A stretch of DNA of 64,000 nt from positions 5,208,001 through 5,272,000 of the forward strand of contig NZ_LR590484.1 of the NCBI RefSeq assembly GCF_901482695.1, given 5' to 3'. Below the pieces are notes generated by a model. That model was not told where the DNA came from and ran no database searches. It saw only the letters and a program-made list of their open reading frames with translations. The stretch comes from Sphingobacterium thalpophilum. Lineage in GTDB: Bacteria; Bacteroidota; Bacteroidia; Sphingobacteriales; Sphingobacteriaceae. Position numbers and translations under genes: made by a program. Shown one piece after another: positions 18,041 through 27,712 of this stretch (the first letter of the stretch is position 1; each line of letters opens with the position of its first letter).

Positions 18041-18883
18041 CTATTTTTTCTGCTGATTTTTTTCGGTCTCCTCAAAAAAACCTTTGAAAAAAGCCATTTG
18101 ATAAACTATAGAGCGTGCCCAATAAGCCCAGTTGTGTCCGCCCTCACTTGTAACAAAAGTATGGTTGATGTTGTGATAGGTCAACTTATCGTGCAGCGCC
18201 ATATTCACGGGATAGAAAAAATCATCAGTTCCACAGTCGATGATCAGACGAAGTTTGTTGTTGATCAGCTTGGGCACCATGTTGATGACCACGCGGTTGT
18301 CCCATGCCTGCGGGTCGTCGGCATAATTCCCTATACGGTCCTTAATTTCCCAATTCAGGGGGAAGGGTCTGAAATCGACACCCCCAGCGGTGCTCCCGGC
18401 AGCACCATAGAGGTCCTGATGCTTGATCGCCAGAGAGAGCGCGCCATGCCCCCCCATACTAAGTCCCGTGATGGCGCGTCCTTTGCGGTCCCTGACCGTC
18501 GAATAATGCTGATCGACGTAACTGATCAGCTCCTTGGACACAAACGTCTCATATTGATAGCTTTTATCATTCGCAATATCCCAATACCAGCTTCCAAAAC
18601 CGCCATCTGGACAGATCACCATATAACCATACTGATCAGCCAAGGAGGACACGGGAGAGTTTTTCACCCAGTTGCTATAATTACCCGAATAGCCGTGCAA
18701 TAAGTAAAGTACCGGATACTTCTCGTGCTCTGAATAACCATCGGGCAGAATAACAACTGTCTTGATTGTTTTTCCCATACTTGGGCTGAGGATGGATAAG
18801 GTGTCAACTTTTGCCGCTCTGCTTACTTGGATAAAGCTCATCAAGGCAATGGAAATACATAGAAATTGTCTAAAAATCATCAT
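18041..18883 (-). CDS. secreted esterase of the esterase D/antigen 85 type
   Basis: This alpha/beta hydrolase of 280 residues has a signal peptide (MMIFRQFLCISIALMSFIQV, cleavage after SRA). It shows the oxyanion-side LYLLHGYSGNYSNW, the nucleophile elbow GLSMGGHGAL, an acid residue in DCGTDDFF and a histidine in EGGHNWAYW. The family includes carbohydrate esterases such as acetyl xylan and feruloyl esterases as well as S-formylglutathione hydrolase. With a signal peptide, a sugar-ester substrate in the periplasm is the better guess. It lies about 90 bp downstream of an unrecognised beta-rich protein gene. Confidence 0.85.
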   Translation of the reverse strand: MMIFRQFLCISIALMSFIQVSRAAKVDTLSILSPSMGKTIKTVVILPDGYSEHEKYPVLYLLHGYSGNYSNWVKNSPVSSLADQYGYMVICPDGGFGSWYWDIANDKSYQYETFVSKELISYVDQHYSTVRDRKGRAITGLSMGGHGALSLAIKHQDLYGAAGSTAGGVDFRPFPLNWEIKDRIGNYADDPQAWDNRVVINMVPKLINNKLRLIIDCGTDDFFYPVNMALHDKLTYHNINHTFVTSEGGHNWAYWARSIVYQMAFFKGFFEETEKNQQKK

Positions 18884-18971
18884 ATTATATGTTAGGTTTT
18901 ATATTCACTTGAACAATACAGCGCAATGGTGCAGTCCTTGTAAAATCGTAGCCGACACGCTGCTTTATCGT

Positions 18972-19853
18972 TTATTGAATTTTCTCAAAGTAGTAAAGAT
19001 AAGACTTTAAGCCAAATGGACGTTCACTAATTGTATAAAATCCGTTACCCTGATTATCGAAAGCTATCGCCTCGCCTTGCGGCTCTACGACATAAGGAAT
19101 CTGTATAGGAGCCTCCCGTAACGCTGCCGACCATGGGATTTTCGGATTTCTTTTCCAATAAAAAATATGGGTAATATTTTTAATCAGCATTTCTCTGCCC
19201 TTAGGGTCAATCGCTGCTGCTGTCGCGAAAGTAAACGGAAGTTCCACAATTTTATCGAGGGTATAATAGTGCAGCCGGGGATTTTTGAAGACCGGAGCGC
19301 TATATACAGTGGAGCGAAACTCACGTTTTGATACCACATACAGCATATTGTCTGTGGGGTCAACCATGATAGCTTCCGCATCCAGACGTTTTCGCCCCGG
19401 AAACTTAACATGCACGGTTCTTATGCTGGATCTGGGGATCAGGGCTGAGTCCTTTAAAGAGGGTTCAGGAAATATATATAAGGTAATCCATGTTCTTTTC
19501 TGCAAATTATTTCCAATATCGGCCAGTACTAAATGAGATTTACCACCAATAGTCACCCGGTCAATATCCTCACAGTCGACCACTTCCGTTCCTGCTAGGG
19601 TAAATGTTTTGACCAATTTGGCCTGAGCATCCAGCAGATAAACATTTGGGCCATCGCCACTGTCATTGTGTACCCAAAACATGCCTTTCGTGTGAGCTGG
19701 GATAATCCCCGACACTTCCCTGAGCTCTGGGGCGGTCAATTCACCCTGCGGCATTTGCGATTTAAAATATTCCTTGTTATTTTGAGCAAATAAATGCAAG
19801 TTCGATAGATAAAGTACAAGCAGAAAGCTTACTATCATGTGTGCAATATTCAT
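18972..19853 (-). CDS. secreted beta-propeller-like protein of unknown function
   Basis: I do not recognise a named domain. The 293-residue product has a signal peptide (IVSFLLVLYLSNLHLFAQ) and then repeated short strands with phrases such as REVSGIIPAHTKGMFWVHND, DCEDIDRVTIGG, LDAEAIMVDPTDNMLYVVSK and PQGEAIAFDNQGNGFYTISE. The repeat of an acidic-glutamate strand followed by a display strand suggests a beta-propeller related to SdiA-regulated or phytase-like proteins. It is expressed in the same direction as the esterase. Confidence 0.6.
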   Translation of the reverse strand: MNIAHMIVSFLLVLYLSNLHLFAQNNKEYFKSQMPQGELTAPELREVSGIIPAHTKGMFWVHNDSGDGPNVYLLDAQAKLVKTFTLAGTEVVDCEDIDRVTIGGKSHLVLADIGNNLQKRTWITLYIFPEPSLKDSALIPRSSIRTVHVKFPGRKRLDAEAIMVDPTDNMLYVVSKREFRSTVYSAPVFKNPRLHYYTLDKIVELPFTFATAAAIDPKGREMLIKNITHIFYWKRNPKIPWSAALREAPIQIPYVVEPQGEAIAFDNQGNGFYTISERPFGLKSYLYYFEKIQ

Positions 19854-19891
19854 GTTTAAAGATACGTTTTTATTAATATTTAATTCCTCAT

Positions 19892-20707
19892 ATGAAGAAG
19901 TTGCGTTCGTTTTACCTTCCTTTACTACTGTTTTTTCTGTCGTCGGACAAGCTGTTGGCGCTGAGTAACTCGTTTAGAATAAAAGTCGGGACAGCGTACG
20001 CGGTCACACCAGCTTACCGGGGGAAATGTTATAACAGCAACAACTGGGAAAATTTTGATATTGAGAGCCGGCGCTTTGATCATAGGCCTAAATCCGACAA
20101 TTTCATTGGAGTGCAGGACACTGTCATCTGGCAAGTCGGCGACACCTATGTTAACGGACAGGTGCTTGGCAGGCTGAAGTGTCTGCAAGTAAAATCAGCG
20201 AAAAAAGAACGCTGGGATTATATCACCGCACCTATCTTGGGTTTCGATTATGAGGAGGGCTATACATATACAATTAAAGTGAAGCAAACGAAAGCAAAAA
20301 ATGCAGACAGTACACAGTATGAATTGCTCGACATCATATCCAAAAAACGCGTCACCGCACTCCCTAGTGTTGCTTCTTTTTTAGCACGATTTAAATGGAA
20401 TCTACTGCAGTTAAACGGCAAAGATGTCTCATCAAGCAGAGCAAGCATCGGATTTGACGCAAAAAACGGCACCGTTGCGGGCAGCACAGGCTGTAATAAA
20501 TTTTGGGGAGATTTTACCATTATGGGCGATAGGATTAGCTTTTCGCATCTTGCCAGCACAATGCGGGCATGCAGCGGCGCTAGCATTGAAAACGACTTTT
20601 TTGCGGTTGTCGAACAAAGACAGATCCAATTCGACATTGCCGAACAAACCTTAAACTTATACCTGGACGGAAAACTGGTGATGATATTTGGTCTGGAGCG
20701 CGGATAA
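19892..20707 (+). CDS. DUF4377 plus META domain envelope protein
   Basis: The product is 271 residues with an N-terminal hydrophobic signal (FYLPLLLFFLSSDKLLAL). Residues about 30-130 resemble DUF4377 (QVLGRLKCLQVKSAKKERWD and PILGFDYEEGYTYTIKV). Residues about 160-265 form a META/HslJ domain (LNGKDV, GSTGCNKFWGDF, STMRACSG). META proteins are periplasmic or secreted and associated with stress or antibiotic tolerance in some bacteria. The pairing of these two domains is common in this phylum. It is the only plus-strand gene in this neighbourhood and diverges from the beta-propeller gene. Confidence 0.72.
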   Translation: MKKLRSFYLPLLLFFLSSDKLLALSNSFRIKVGTAYAVTPAYRGKCYNSNNWENFDIESRRFDHRPKSDNFIGVQDTVIWQVGDTYVNGQVLGRLKCLQVKSAKKERWDYITAPILGFDYEEGYTYTIKVKQTKAKNADSTQYELLDIISKKRVTALPSVASFLARFKWNLLQLNGKDVSSSRASIGFDAKNGTVAGSTGCNKFWGDFTIMGDRISFSHLASTMRACSGASIENDFFAVVEQRQIQFDIAEQTLNLYLDGKLVMIFGLERG

Positions 20708-20711
20708 AAAA

Positions 20712-20740
20712 ACACCCGAAGTTTGGGGAACTCCGGGTAT
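20712..20740 (+). terminator. hairpin after the META gene
   Basis: An imperfect stem ACCCGAAGTTT / GAACTCCGGGT starts just after the stop codon; the T tract is poor. Confidence 0.4.
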
Positions 20741-20961
20741 CTTAGCCATATTATTAACCTATTTTATGAAAAGTATTTATGCCATTTTGGAAATGACATA
20801 CACAAATATGTGAAATAAATCGGAAAGAATCGAAACCTTTACCTGATTTTAACATAATTTTAACATTTGAAAATCATGAGACAAATCGGCACATAAATGA
20901 TAAATTTTTAGCGGTTGCACATTCGTCTTTTTGATTATCTTAATCATTTTAAATCAAAGCA

Positions 20962-21915
20962 ATGATCAGAACAATTTTCACAGCAACCACATTATTTATA
21001 GCGACTGCGCTCTCGGCGCAGAAAAATCCGGTTATTACAGGTAACTACGCCGATCCGGAAGGTATCATATACAACGATACGTATTGGATCTTCCCAACCT
21101 ATTCTGCTCCCTATGAACAGCAGCTATTTTTCGATGCATTTTCCTCTCCCGACCTGGCCACCTGGACCAAACATCCGCGCGTGCTGGACAACAGTCGCGT
21201 CACTTGGGCAAAAAAAGCGATGTGGGCCCCTGCCGTACTGGAAAATAAAGGAAAATACTATCTGTTCTTCAGTGCCAACGATGTACATGAGGGAGAAATC
21301 GGAGGCATCGGCGTAGCCGTATCCGATAAACCGGAAGGCCCCTACACCGACCTGTTGGGCAAACCGCTCATCAACAGCATCATCAATGGGGCTCAACCGA
21401 TAGACCAATTTGTATTCAAAGATAAAGATGGTTCATTTTATATGTATTACGGCGGCTGGAAACATTGCAACGTAGTCAAACTCAAACCAGATTTTACGGG
21501 TCTTCTTCCTTTCGATGATGGCAGCTACTACAAGGAGGTGACCCCCAAGGATTATGTCGAAGGCCCATTTATGTTTATGAAGAACGGCAAATACTATTTT
21601 ATGTGGTCCGAAGGTGGCTGGACAGGCCCGGATTACAAAGTGGCGTACGCAATTGCCGACTCTCCTTTTGGGCCATTTGAGCGTATCGGGACTATTCTCG
21701 AACGGGATCCTGCCGTTGCCGTGGGTGCGGGACATCATTCAGTCATAAAAGTACCAAACAAGGACAAATATTTCATTGTCTACCATCGCAGACCATTGGG
21801 CAAAGACGGCGCCAACGAGCGGGTCACCTGTATAGAAGAAATGAAATTTGACGCACAAGGACATATCATTCCCATCAAAATGACATTCGAAGGCGTCAAG
21901 TACCCGTTAAAATAA
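20962..21915 (+). CDS. glycoside hydrolase family 43 enzyme
   Basis: The 317-residue protein has a signal peptide (MIRTIFTATTLFIATALSA) and a five-bladed beta-propeller. GH43 catalytic residues are visible: the base Asp in NYADPEG, the modulating Asp in PIDQFVF and the acid Glu in YVEGPFM. GH43 enzymes act on arabinan, xylan or galactan side chains. It stands alone without a SusC/SusD pair nearby, so no full polysaccharide locus is present and the substrate is unknown. Confidence 0.9.
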   Translation: MIRTIFTATTLFIATALSAQKNPVITGNYADPEGIIYNDTYWIFPTYSAPYEQQLFFDAFSSPDLATWTKHPRVLDNSRVTWAKKAMWAPAVLENKGKYYLFFSANDVHEGEIGGIGVAVSDKPEGPYTDLLGKPLINSIINGAQPIDQFVFKDKDGSFYMYYGGWKHCNVVKLKPDFTGLLPFDDGSYYKEVTPKDYVEGPFMFMKNGKYYFMWSEGGWTGPDYKVAYAIADSPFGPFERIGTILERDPAVAVGAGHHSVIKVPNKDKYFIVYHRRPLGKDGANERVTCIEEMKFDAQGHIIPIKMTFEGVKYPLK

Positions 21916-21960
21916 CTTTTATAGATGCAAATAACACATTCAGTTCATACATAAAATAAT

Positions 21961-21987
21961 AAAGGCCCGGCAAACTACCGGGCCTTT
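21961..21987. terminator. bidirectional terminator between GH43 and icd
   Basis: AAAGGCCCGG and CCGGGCCTTT form a perfect stem with a 7-base loop between two convergent genes, with T/A tracts on both sides. Confidence 0.85.
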
Positions 21988-22010
21988 ATTATTATTGCTG
22001 ACCAAAGGGA

Positions 22011-24230
22011 TTAAATACGGCCGATTACATCGTTTAATGTGGCAGAAGGGCGCATAGCTTTAGCTGCTAAATCATCATTAGGGAAATAGTACCCCCCGAT
22101 ATTCTGCGCATGACCTTGTGCGCCGATCAGCTCTTCATTGATCTTCGCCTCGTTGTCGGTCAATTCTTTGGCCACAGTGGCGAATCTGTCCGCCAAATCC
22201 GCATCTTTTGTCTGTGCAGCCAGAGCTTGTGTCCAATATAACGTCAGGTAGAAATGAGATCCACGATTGTCGATCTGACCTACACGACGTGCAGGTGATT
22301 TGTCGTTAGCCAGGAATTTCTCCGTAGCTTCATCCAACGTTTCTGCCAGCACCAACGCTTTGGGATTGTTTTGCGTTTGGGATAAATGCTCCAAAGAGGC
22401 TCCCAGTGCCAAGAACTCGCCCAATGAATCCCAGCGTAAATAGCCCTCCTGTACAAACTGTTCAACGTGCTTCGGTGCCGAACCACCTGCACCGGTTTCG
22501 AACAGACCACCGCCGTTCATCAAAGGAACAATAGACAGCATCTTCGCAGAAGTGCCTACTTCCAGAATTGGGAATAAATCTGTTAGATAATCACGTAAGA
22601 CGTTACCCGTCACGGAGATGGTATCTTCACCCCTACGGATGCGTTCCAATGAGAATTTGGTTGCTTCCACCGGCGACAAGATCCGGATATCCAAGCCCGT
22701 TGTATCGAAATCTGGCAGGTATTTTTCAACTTTCTTGATAATCTCTCTATCGTGCGCACGGTTTTTATCCAACCAGAATACCGCTGGAGTATTTGACAGC
22801 CGTGCGCGGTTTACCGCAAGTTTTACCCAGTCCTGGATAGGTGCATCCTTGGTCTGACACATCCGGAAAATATCTCCTTCTTCCACTTTCTGCTCCATCA
22901 GTACATTGCCTTCGGCATCCACGACACGGATTACGCCATCGCCGGCTGCTTGGAAAGTTTTATCATGAGAACCATACTCCTCGGCTTTCTGTGCCATAAG
23001 ACCCACATTTGGAACCGAACCCATGGTCTTCGGATCCAAAGCACCATGTGCCTTGCAGTCTTCAATGGTCGCCTCATATACCCCTGCATAACAGCGGTCC
23101 GGAACCATCGCAATAGTATCCGCTTCCTGGCCATCTTTATTCCACATTTTGCCACCAATACGGATCATCGCTGGCATAGAAGCATCGATAATGACGTCCG
23201 AAGGAACATGCAGGTTGGTAATGCCCTTATCCGAATTGACCATTGCCAGATCAGGACCTGCCTGGATAGCAGCGTCGATAGCCGCTTTTACTTCCGATTC
23301 CTGTGCATGACCTGCAATTTTGGTGTACACTTCGCCCAGACCGTTATTTTTATTGATCCCGAGTTCCTTAAATAAATCACCGTACTTTGCAAACACATCC
23401 GCAAAATAGGTCTCCACCACTGCACCGAAGATGATCGGGTCAGACACCTTCATCATTGTAGCTTTCAGGTGAGCGGACAATAATACACCAGCTGCCTTAG
23501 CTTCTGCAATGGTATCGGCCACAAAACCTTTAAGTGCTTTCAGACTTAGTGTTGAGGAGTCGATGACTTCACCTGCTTTTAGTGGCGAAAGGCCTTTTAA
23601 TTCGGTCACCGAGCCCTGCGCATCAACAAACTCAATTTTGAACTGACCTGCCTGCTCAACTGTCAAAGATTGCTCGGAGCCATAGAAATCACCAGAAGCC
23701 ATGGAGGCCACTTTTGTTTTTGAATCTTTTGACCACGCGCCCATCTTGTGTGGGTTTGCTTTTGCATAATTCTTTACCGCTTTAGGTGCACGGCGGTCTG
23801 AATTACCTTCACGTAAAACAGGATTTACTGCTGACCCTAGTACTTTTGCATATTTTGCTTTAACTGACTTTTCTTCTTCTGTACCAGCTTCATCCGGATA
23901 ATTCGGAACCGCATAACCGGCTTTTTGCAACTCGGCAATAGCACCTTTCAACTGGGGAATCGAAGCGGAGATATTAGGTAATTTAATAATGTTTGCCTCA
24001 GGAGTTGTCGCCAACTGTCCCAACTCTGCCAATGCATCAGCAACTTTTTGATCTTCTTTTAAAAACTCTGGAAAGTTAGCAAGGATACGGCCCGCTAAAG
24101 AGATATCTCTTAATTCAACATCGATATCAGCCGTGGCTGTAATCGCCTTAACAATAGGCAAAAACGAATAAGTCGCCAGTAATGGAGCTTCATCAGTTTT
24201 TGTCCAAACAATTTTTGCTTTGTTTGACAT
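22011..24230 (-). CDS. icd: NADP-dependent isocitrate dehydrogenase, monomeric type
   Basis: At 739 residues this is the large monomeric form, unrelated in length to the dimeric 400-residue enzyme. Recognisable stretches include KIVWTKTDEAPLLATYSFLP, LPNISASIPQLKGAI, PNYPDEAGTEEE, SVPNVGLMAQKAEEYGSHDK and GSAPKHVEQF. It converts isocitrate to 2-oxoglutarate in the citric acid cycle with NADPH formation. The gene is monocistronic, bounded by a strong terminator and by the divergent aldo/keto reductase. Confidence 0.97.
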   Translation of the reverse strand: MSNKAKIVWTKTDEAPLLATYSFLPIVKAITATADIDVELRDISLAGRILANFPEFLKEDQKVADALAELGQLATTPEANIIKLPNISASIPQLKGAIAELQKAGYAVPNYPDEAGTEEEKSVKAKYAKVLGSAVNPVLREGNSDRRAPKAVKNYAKANPHKMGAWSKDSKTKVASMASGDFYGSEQSLTVEQAGQFKIEFVDAQGSVTELKGLSPLKAGEVIDSSTLSLKALKGFVADTIAEAKAAGVLLSAHLKATMMKVSDPIIFGAVVETYFADVFAKYGDLFKELGINKNNGLGEVYTKIAGHAQESEVKAAIDAAIQAGPDLAMVNSDKGITNLHVPSDVIIDASMPAMIRIGGKMWNKDGQEADTIAMVPDRCYAGVYEATIEDCKAHGALDPKTMGSVPNVGLMAQKAEEYGSHDKTFQAAGDGVIRVVDAEGNVLMEQKVEEGDIFRMCQTKDAPIQDWVKLAVNRARLSNTPAVFWLDKNRAHDREIIKKVEKYLPDFDTTGLDIRILSPVEATKFSLERIRRGEDTISVTGNVLRDYLTDLFPILEVGTSAKMLSIVPLMNGGGLFETGAGGSAPKHVEQFVQEGYLRWDSLGEFLALGASLEHLSQTQNNPKALVLAETLDEATEKFLANDKSPARRVGQIDNRGSHFYLTLYWTQALAAQTKDADLADRFATVAKELTDNEAKINEELIGAQGHAQNIGGYYFPNDDLAAKAMRPSATLNDVIGRI

Positions 24231-24446
24231 AGTAATCTATTAGAAATATGTTTAATTTTATATGCAACCGAAATCATTGAAAATTTTAAAATTCTCAAAA
24301 TTTCGCCTAAAGATAAGAATAAATGCAATAAACCTCCATAAATCCTAGCGTTTTTGACAATAAAATTGTCATTGCCGTCTTGACATTTCAGTGACGGGAC
24401 TATGCGCACTAAACGCTATTTTAGTCACTTAAAACGAGAACAACAC

Positions 24447-25286
24447 ATGAAATCTTTCAAACTGAACAATGGAATTGACATTCCGGCAATTGGATTTGGA
24501 ACCTGGCAGATTCCGGAGGGCGACGAAGCCTACCGAGCCGTCAAAGAAGCGCTGTCGGCGGGATATACCCATATCGATACGGCTGCCGTTTATGGTAATG
24601 AAAACAGCGTAGGTAAGGCGATCAAAGACAGCGGGATTGACCGCAGCCATCTGTTCATAACGACCAAGCTCTGGAACACAGAACGTGGATACGATAAAAC
24701 TCTTGCCGCGTTCGATAAGTCACTGGCCACTTTAGGGCTCGACTATCTGGACCTTTATCTGATCCATTGGCCCGCCAACGAAACACAATTTGAGGACTGG
24801 GCAGCCATAAATGCAGACACCTGGAAGGCGCTGGAACATCTCTATAAGCAAGGCAAAGTCAAAGCAATCGGAGTCAGCAATTTCCCGAAGCCCTATCTTG
24901 AAAAGCTGCTGGAAACAGCAGAAGTCATTCCGGCAGTCAACCAGATTGAATTCCATCCCGGCCACCTTCAGGAAGAGACGGTTGAACTTTGCAAAGCTCA
25001 CGATATTCTCGTCCAGGCTTGGTCACCACTCGGTTCAGGAAGGATCCTGCAGGACGAGACTTTAAGTGCTTTGGCAACAAGTAAGCATACCAGCGTGGGA
25101 CAAATCTGTATTCAATTTGCGTTGGCGCAAGGCATTCTCCCTCTGCCCAAATCGACAAATCCCGAAAACATCAAACGAAACCTGGACATGGACAGCTTCG
25201 AGCTCAGTGCTGAAGATCTGGATACGATTAGCAAACTTCCTGCAATGGGCTTTTCGGGTTCGGATCCAAAGAAAGTGACTTTTTAA
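24447..25286 (+). CDS. aldo/keto reductase (AKR5-like)
   Basis: From the ATG at 24447 the product has 279 residues. It shows the AKR tetrad and signatures: GYTHIDTAAVYGNE (Asp, Tyr), LFITTKLWN (Lys), YLDLYLIHWP (His) and the NADPH-binding LPKSTNPENIKRN. It is similar to 2,5-diketo-gluconate reductase-like enzymes that reduce small aldehydes and ketones. An upstream in-frame ATG at 24402 would add 15 residues that break the usual MKSFKLNNGI start. A terminator and an AraC-type regulator gene follow; regulation by that regulator is possible but not shown. Confidence 0.9.
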   Translation: MKSFKLNNGIDIPAIGFGTWQIPEGDEAYRAVKEALSAGYTHIDTAAVYGNENSVGKAIKDSGIDRSHLFITTKLWNTERGYDKTLAAFDKSLATLGLDYLDLYLIHWPANETQFEDWAAINADTWKALEHLYKQGKVKAIGVSNFPKPYLEKLLETAEVIPAVNQIEFHPGHLQEETVELCKAHDILVQAWSPLGSGRILQDETLSALATSKHTSVGQICIQFALAQGILPLPKSTNPENIKRNLDMDSFELSAEDLDTISKLPAMGFSGSDPKKVTF

Positions 25287-25295
25287 AGAACAAAC

Positions 25296-25323
25296 CTGAA
25301 CCCCGGCCAGTTTCGGGGTTCAG
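25296..25323 (+). terminator. rho-independent terminator after the aldo/keto reductase
   Basis: CTGAACCCCG and CGGGGTTCAG pair perfectly with an 8-base loop. Confidence 0.7.
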
Positions 25324-25340
25324 ATTCTGCTTGTAACACC

Positions 25341-26192
25341 ATGATGAATAGCATACAGATCATCGATCAGTCCGAGCTCCCGTTGGCAGACGAAGAGTAT
25401 TATTACCATCCGCTCACAACAGCATGCATCCTTCTAAGGAGCGGGCACGCGATGGTAAACTGCAATGGCAGTACGGTGCACCTGCACGCAGGTAATATAT
25501 TCTTTATCGGTTATGGCAAATACTACAGCTTTCTGAAAATCAGTGATGATGCAAGCTTTAAAATACTCAACTATGATAAAAATTTTTCCAGCCGAATTCG
25601 ATTGTCCGTCAGCAAGTACGACGCATATCGCTTGATCAACATCAACAACGCCGTTCCTTTCTCCCCCGCGGCTGGTGACTTTGAAACGATATGGACATTA
25701 ACAAGCACCTTGCACGTAAACTGCAAACGCTTAGTTGAACAGCAAAGAGATTTCTTCGCGAGGGCAAATACCAATATCTTTATGGCGATCATTTATTTAT
25801 TGGCTGCCGTCATTTACGATACCGGAGAAAGCTCCGGAACTGTGCGCAGTAAAAGAAAAGAGGAAATTACGGTTCAGTTTTTACAGCTCGTCGCCGATCA
25901 TTACAAGGTCCACAGAGACCTGGCTTTCTATGCAACGGCCCTCAATATATCGATTAAATACCTTTCAGTCAGTGTCAAGGAAATAACCAACGATTCACCT
26001 TCCGATATTCTGAGTAACTGGCTGATTACGGAAGCACGTGCCCAACTGATTGTGTCCAATAAAACTATCAATCAGCTGGCTCAGGAATTTCATTTTTCTG
26101 ACCAGTACGCATTCAGCAAGTTTTTTAAAAAACATGTGGGCGTCACGCCGAGTCTTTTTCGGGAGCGGCAGTCTACGACTGTTACCAATTGA
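25341..26192 (+). CDS. AraC-family transcription regulator
   Basis: The C-terminal 100 residues form two helix-turn-helix units of the AraC type: FYATALNISIKYLSVSVKEI and INQLAQEFHFSDQYAFSKFF followed by KKHVGVTPSLFRER. The N-terminal 150 residues resemble a cupin-like sensing domain (HAGNIFFIG). It lies directly after the aldo/keto reductase terminator and 85 bp before a TolC-type gene on the same strand, either of which could be a target. The ligand is unknown. Confidence 0.88.
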   Translation: MMNSIQIIDQSELPLADEEYYYHPLTTACILLRSGHAMVNCNGSTVHLHAGNIFFIGYGKYYSFLKISDDASFKILNYDKNFSSRIRLSVSKYDAYRLININNAVPFSPAAGDFETIWTLTSTLHVNCKRLVEQQRDFFARANTNIFMAIIYLLAAVIYDTGESSGTVRSKRKEEITVQFLQLVADHYKVHRDLAFYATALNISIKYLSVSVKEITNDSPSDILSNWLITEARAQLIVSNKTINQLAQEFHFSDQYAFSKFFKKHVGVTPSLFRERQSTTVTN

Positions 26193-26239
26193 ACATCATA
26201 AAGCATAAATCAAACATTTCCTAAGCGCATTTCGAGCCC

Positions 26240-26247
26240 TACCTTTG
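26240..26247 (+). promoter_or_regulatory. -7 promoter element for the second TolC gene
   Basis: TACCTTTG matches TAnnTTTG, 30 bp before the ATG at 26278. Confidence 0.5.
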
Positions 26248-26277
26248 TAGGACATATATAAGAATTAGGAAATCATC

Positions 26278-27618
26278 ATGCAAATTATATCAAGCATAAG
26301 AAAAACAGGTTTATACCTGATCGTCTGTCTCATCTCACTGTTCAATAATACCACTTATGGACAGGACAGCATACCTGTACAGATGATGAATATACAAACC
26401 CTATTTGACCTTGCTGTGCATAACCATCCCAGCCTCGCTGTATCCGAAGCCAGCGTAGCGATAGCCAGACAGAATACAGCGATTGCAAAACAGAAAAAAT
26501 TGCCCGAAGTCACGGCCTCAGCCAGCGCATTTTATTTGGGTGATGCCGCGCTGATCGACAAAAACTTGTCTGGTTCGGAACGGGTTCCGCTACCCCATTT
26601 TGGCAACAGCTATGCGCTGGAAGCAAAAGAACTGATCTGGAAAGGCGGGCTGGTCAAAAATTCCATCAAAGTCTCCGGCTTAGGCGAAGAACTCGCTGCT
26701 CTGAATCATAAAAACGAACAACAAAATGTCAAAATATTAGTGCTGGGCTATTATCTCGATTTATTTAAACTCTATAATCAGAAACAGGTCTACTGGCAAA
26801 ACATTGAACTGGCCCGCAAACGACTTGATCTCACCGAAAAACTCTACAAACAAGGGATGATCACCAAAAACGACATCATTCGGAATCAACTGCAAATTTC
26901 GGAACTGGAGCTAGCCAGCGAGACCATTCAGAACAACATCAAAGTACTCAGCGACGAGCTGGACGTAGCATTAGGCATGCCCGTCGGCACCCTGATAGTA
27001 CCCGACACCACGATCCTGCATCAAAATTTCCGGGCCCAGGATCTGACAGCACTGCAGCAAGATGCCTATGCATCAAATCCAACTCTCCAGCTTGCCGCAA
27101 AAGAAACCGAACTGCTCCAAACAGAAAAAGACATCACCAAGTCCGAAAAAGCTCCTGCCATCAGCTTGTTCGCCGGAAATGAACTGGTGAAACCCATCAC
27201 CAACGTCATGCCCGTAATAGATAAATACATGAACACCCGGAATGCAGGAATCTCACTCAATTATAACATTGCGTCCTTATACACGACAAACAAGAAACTG
27301 AAATTAAATGACCTGGAAATTGAGAAAAACGAAAAATATAAAAACGCCCTGAAACAAAAGACCACCATAGCTGTTAATAGTGCATACATTAAGTACAATG
27401 AGGCATGCTCACAGCGCAAGACTCTGGCCTATAACAAAGCGCTTGCCGACGAGAATTACCGCATTATTGAGAAAAAGTATTTGAACCAGCTAGCCTTGAT
27501 AGTTGACATAATGGACGCATCAAATTCGAAGCTCGAGGCAGAACTAAAATATACAAATGCTGAAATCAATATTGTGTATGCATATTATAAACTTCTGAAA
27601 GAAACCGGAAAGATTTAA
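26278..27618 (+). CDS. TolC-family outer membrane protein, no partner nearby
   Basis: The 446-residue product has a signal peptide (GLYLIVCLISLFNNTTYG) and the TolC-type paired helical hairpins. LFDLAVHNHPSLAVSEASVA opens the first half and YASNPTLQLAAKETEL the second. It should be a trimeric outer-membrane duct. Unlike the efflux pair at 11-14 kb it has neither adaptor nor pump genes beside it: an AraC regulator is upstream and a HdeD-like gene downstream. It probably serves a pump encoded elsewhere. Confidence 0.85.
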   Translation: MQIISSIRKTGLYLIVCLISLFNNTTYGQDSIPVQMMNIQTLFDLAVHNHPSLAVSEASVAIARQNTAIAKQKKLPEVTASASAFYLGDAALIDKNLSGSERVPLPHFGNSYALEAKELIWKGGLVKNSIKVSGLGEELAALNHKNEQQNVKILVLGYYLDLFKLYNQKQVYWQNIELARKRLDLTEKLYKQGMITKNDIIRNQLQISELELASETIQNNIKVLSDELDVALGMPVGTLIVPDTTILHQNFRAQDLTALQQDAYASNPTLQLAAKETELLQTEKDITKSEKAPAISLFAGNELVKPITNVMPVIDKYMNTRNAGISLNYNIASLYTTNKKLKLNDLEIEKNEKYKNALKQKTTIAVNSAYIKYNEACSQRKTLAYNKALADENYRIIEKKYLNQLALIVDIMDASNSKLEAELKYTNAEINIVYAYYKLLKETGKI

Positions 27619-27658
27619 TCCGTTCCTGTTGCCTAATTTTAATCAGTTTTATATATGT

Positions 27659-27690
27659 AAAGCCTCATTGAGTAATTAATGGGGCTTTTT
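27659..27690 (+). terminator. terminator after the second TolC gene
   Basis: AAGCCTCATT and AATGGGGCTT pair with one G-T, followed by TTTTT. Confidence 0.65.
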
Positions 27691-27712
27691 TACACATATT
27701 TTAACACAGATT

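Noticed and set aside
20432..20647. Minus-strand frame rich in Cys (HCAGK, ACAARNG)
   Set aside because: It is the shadow of the META domain coding sequence on the other strand.
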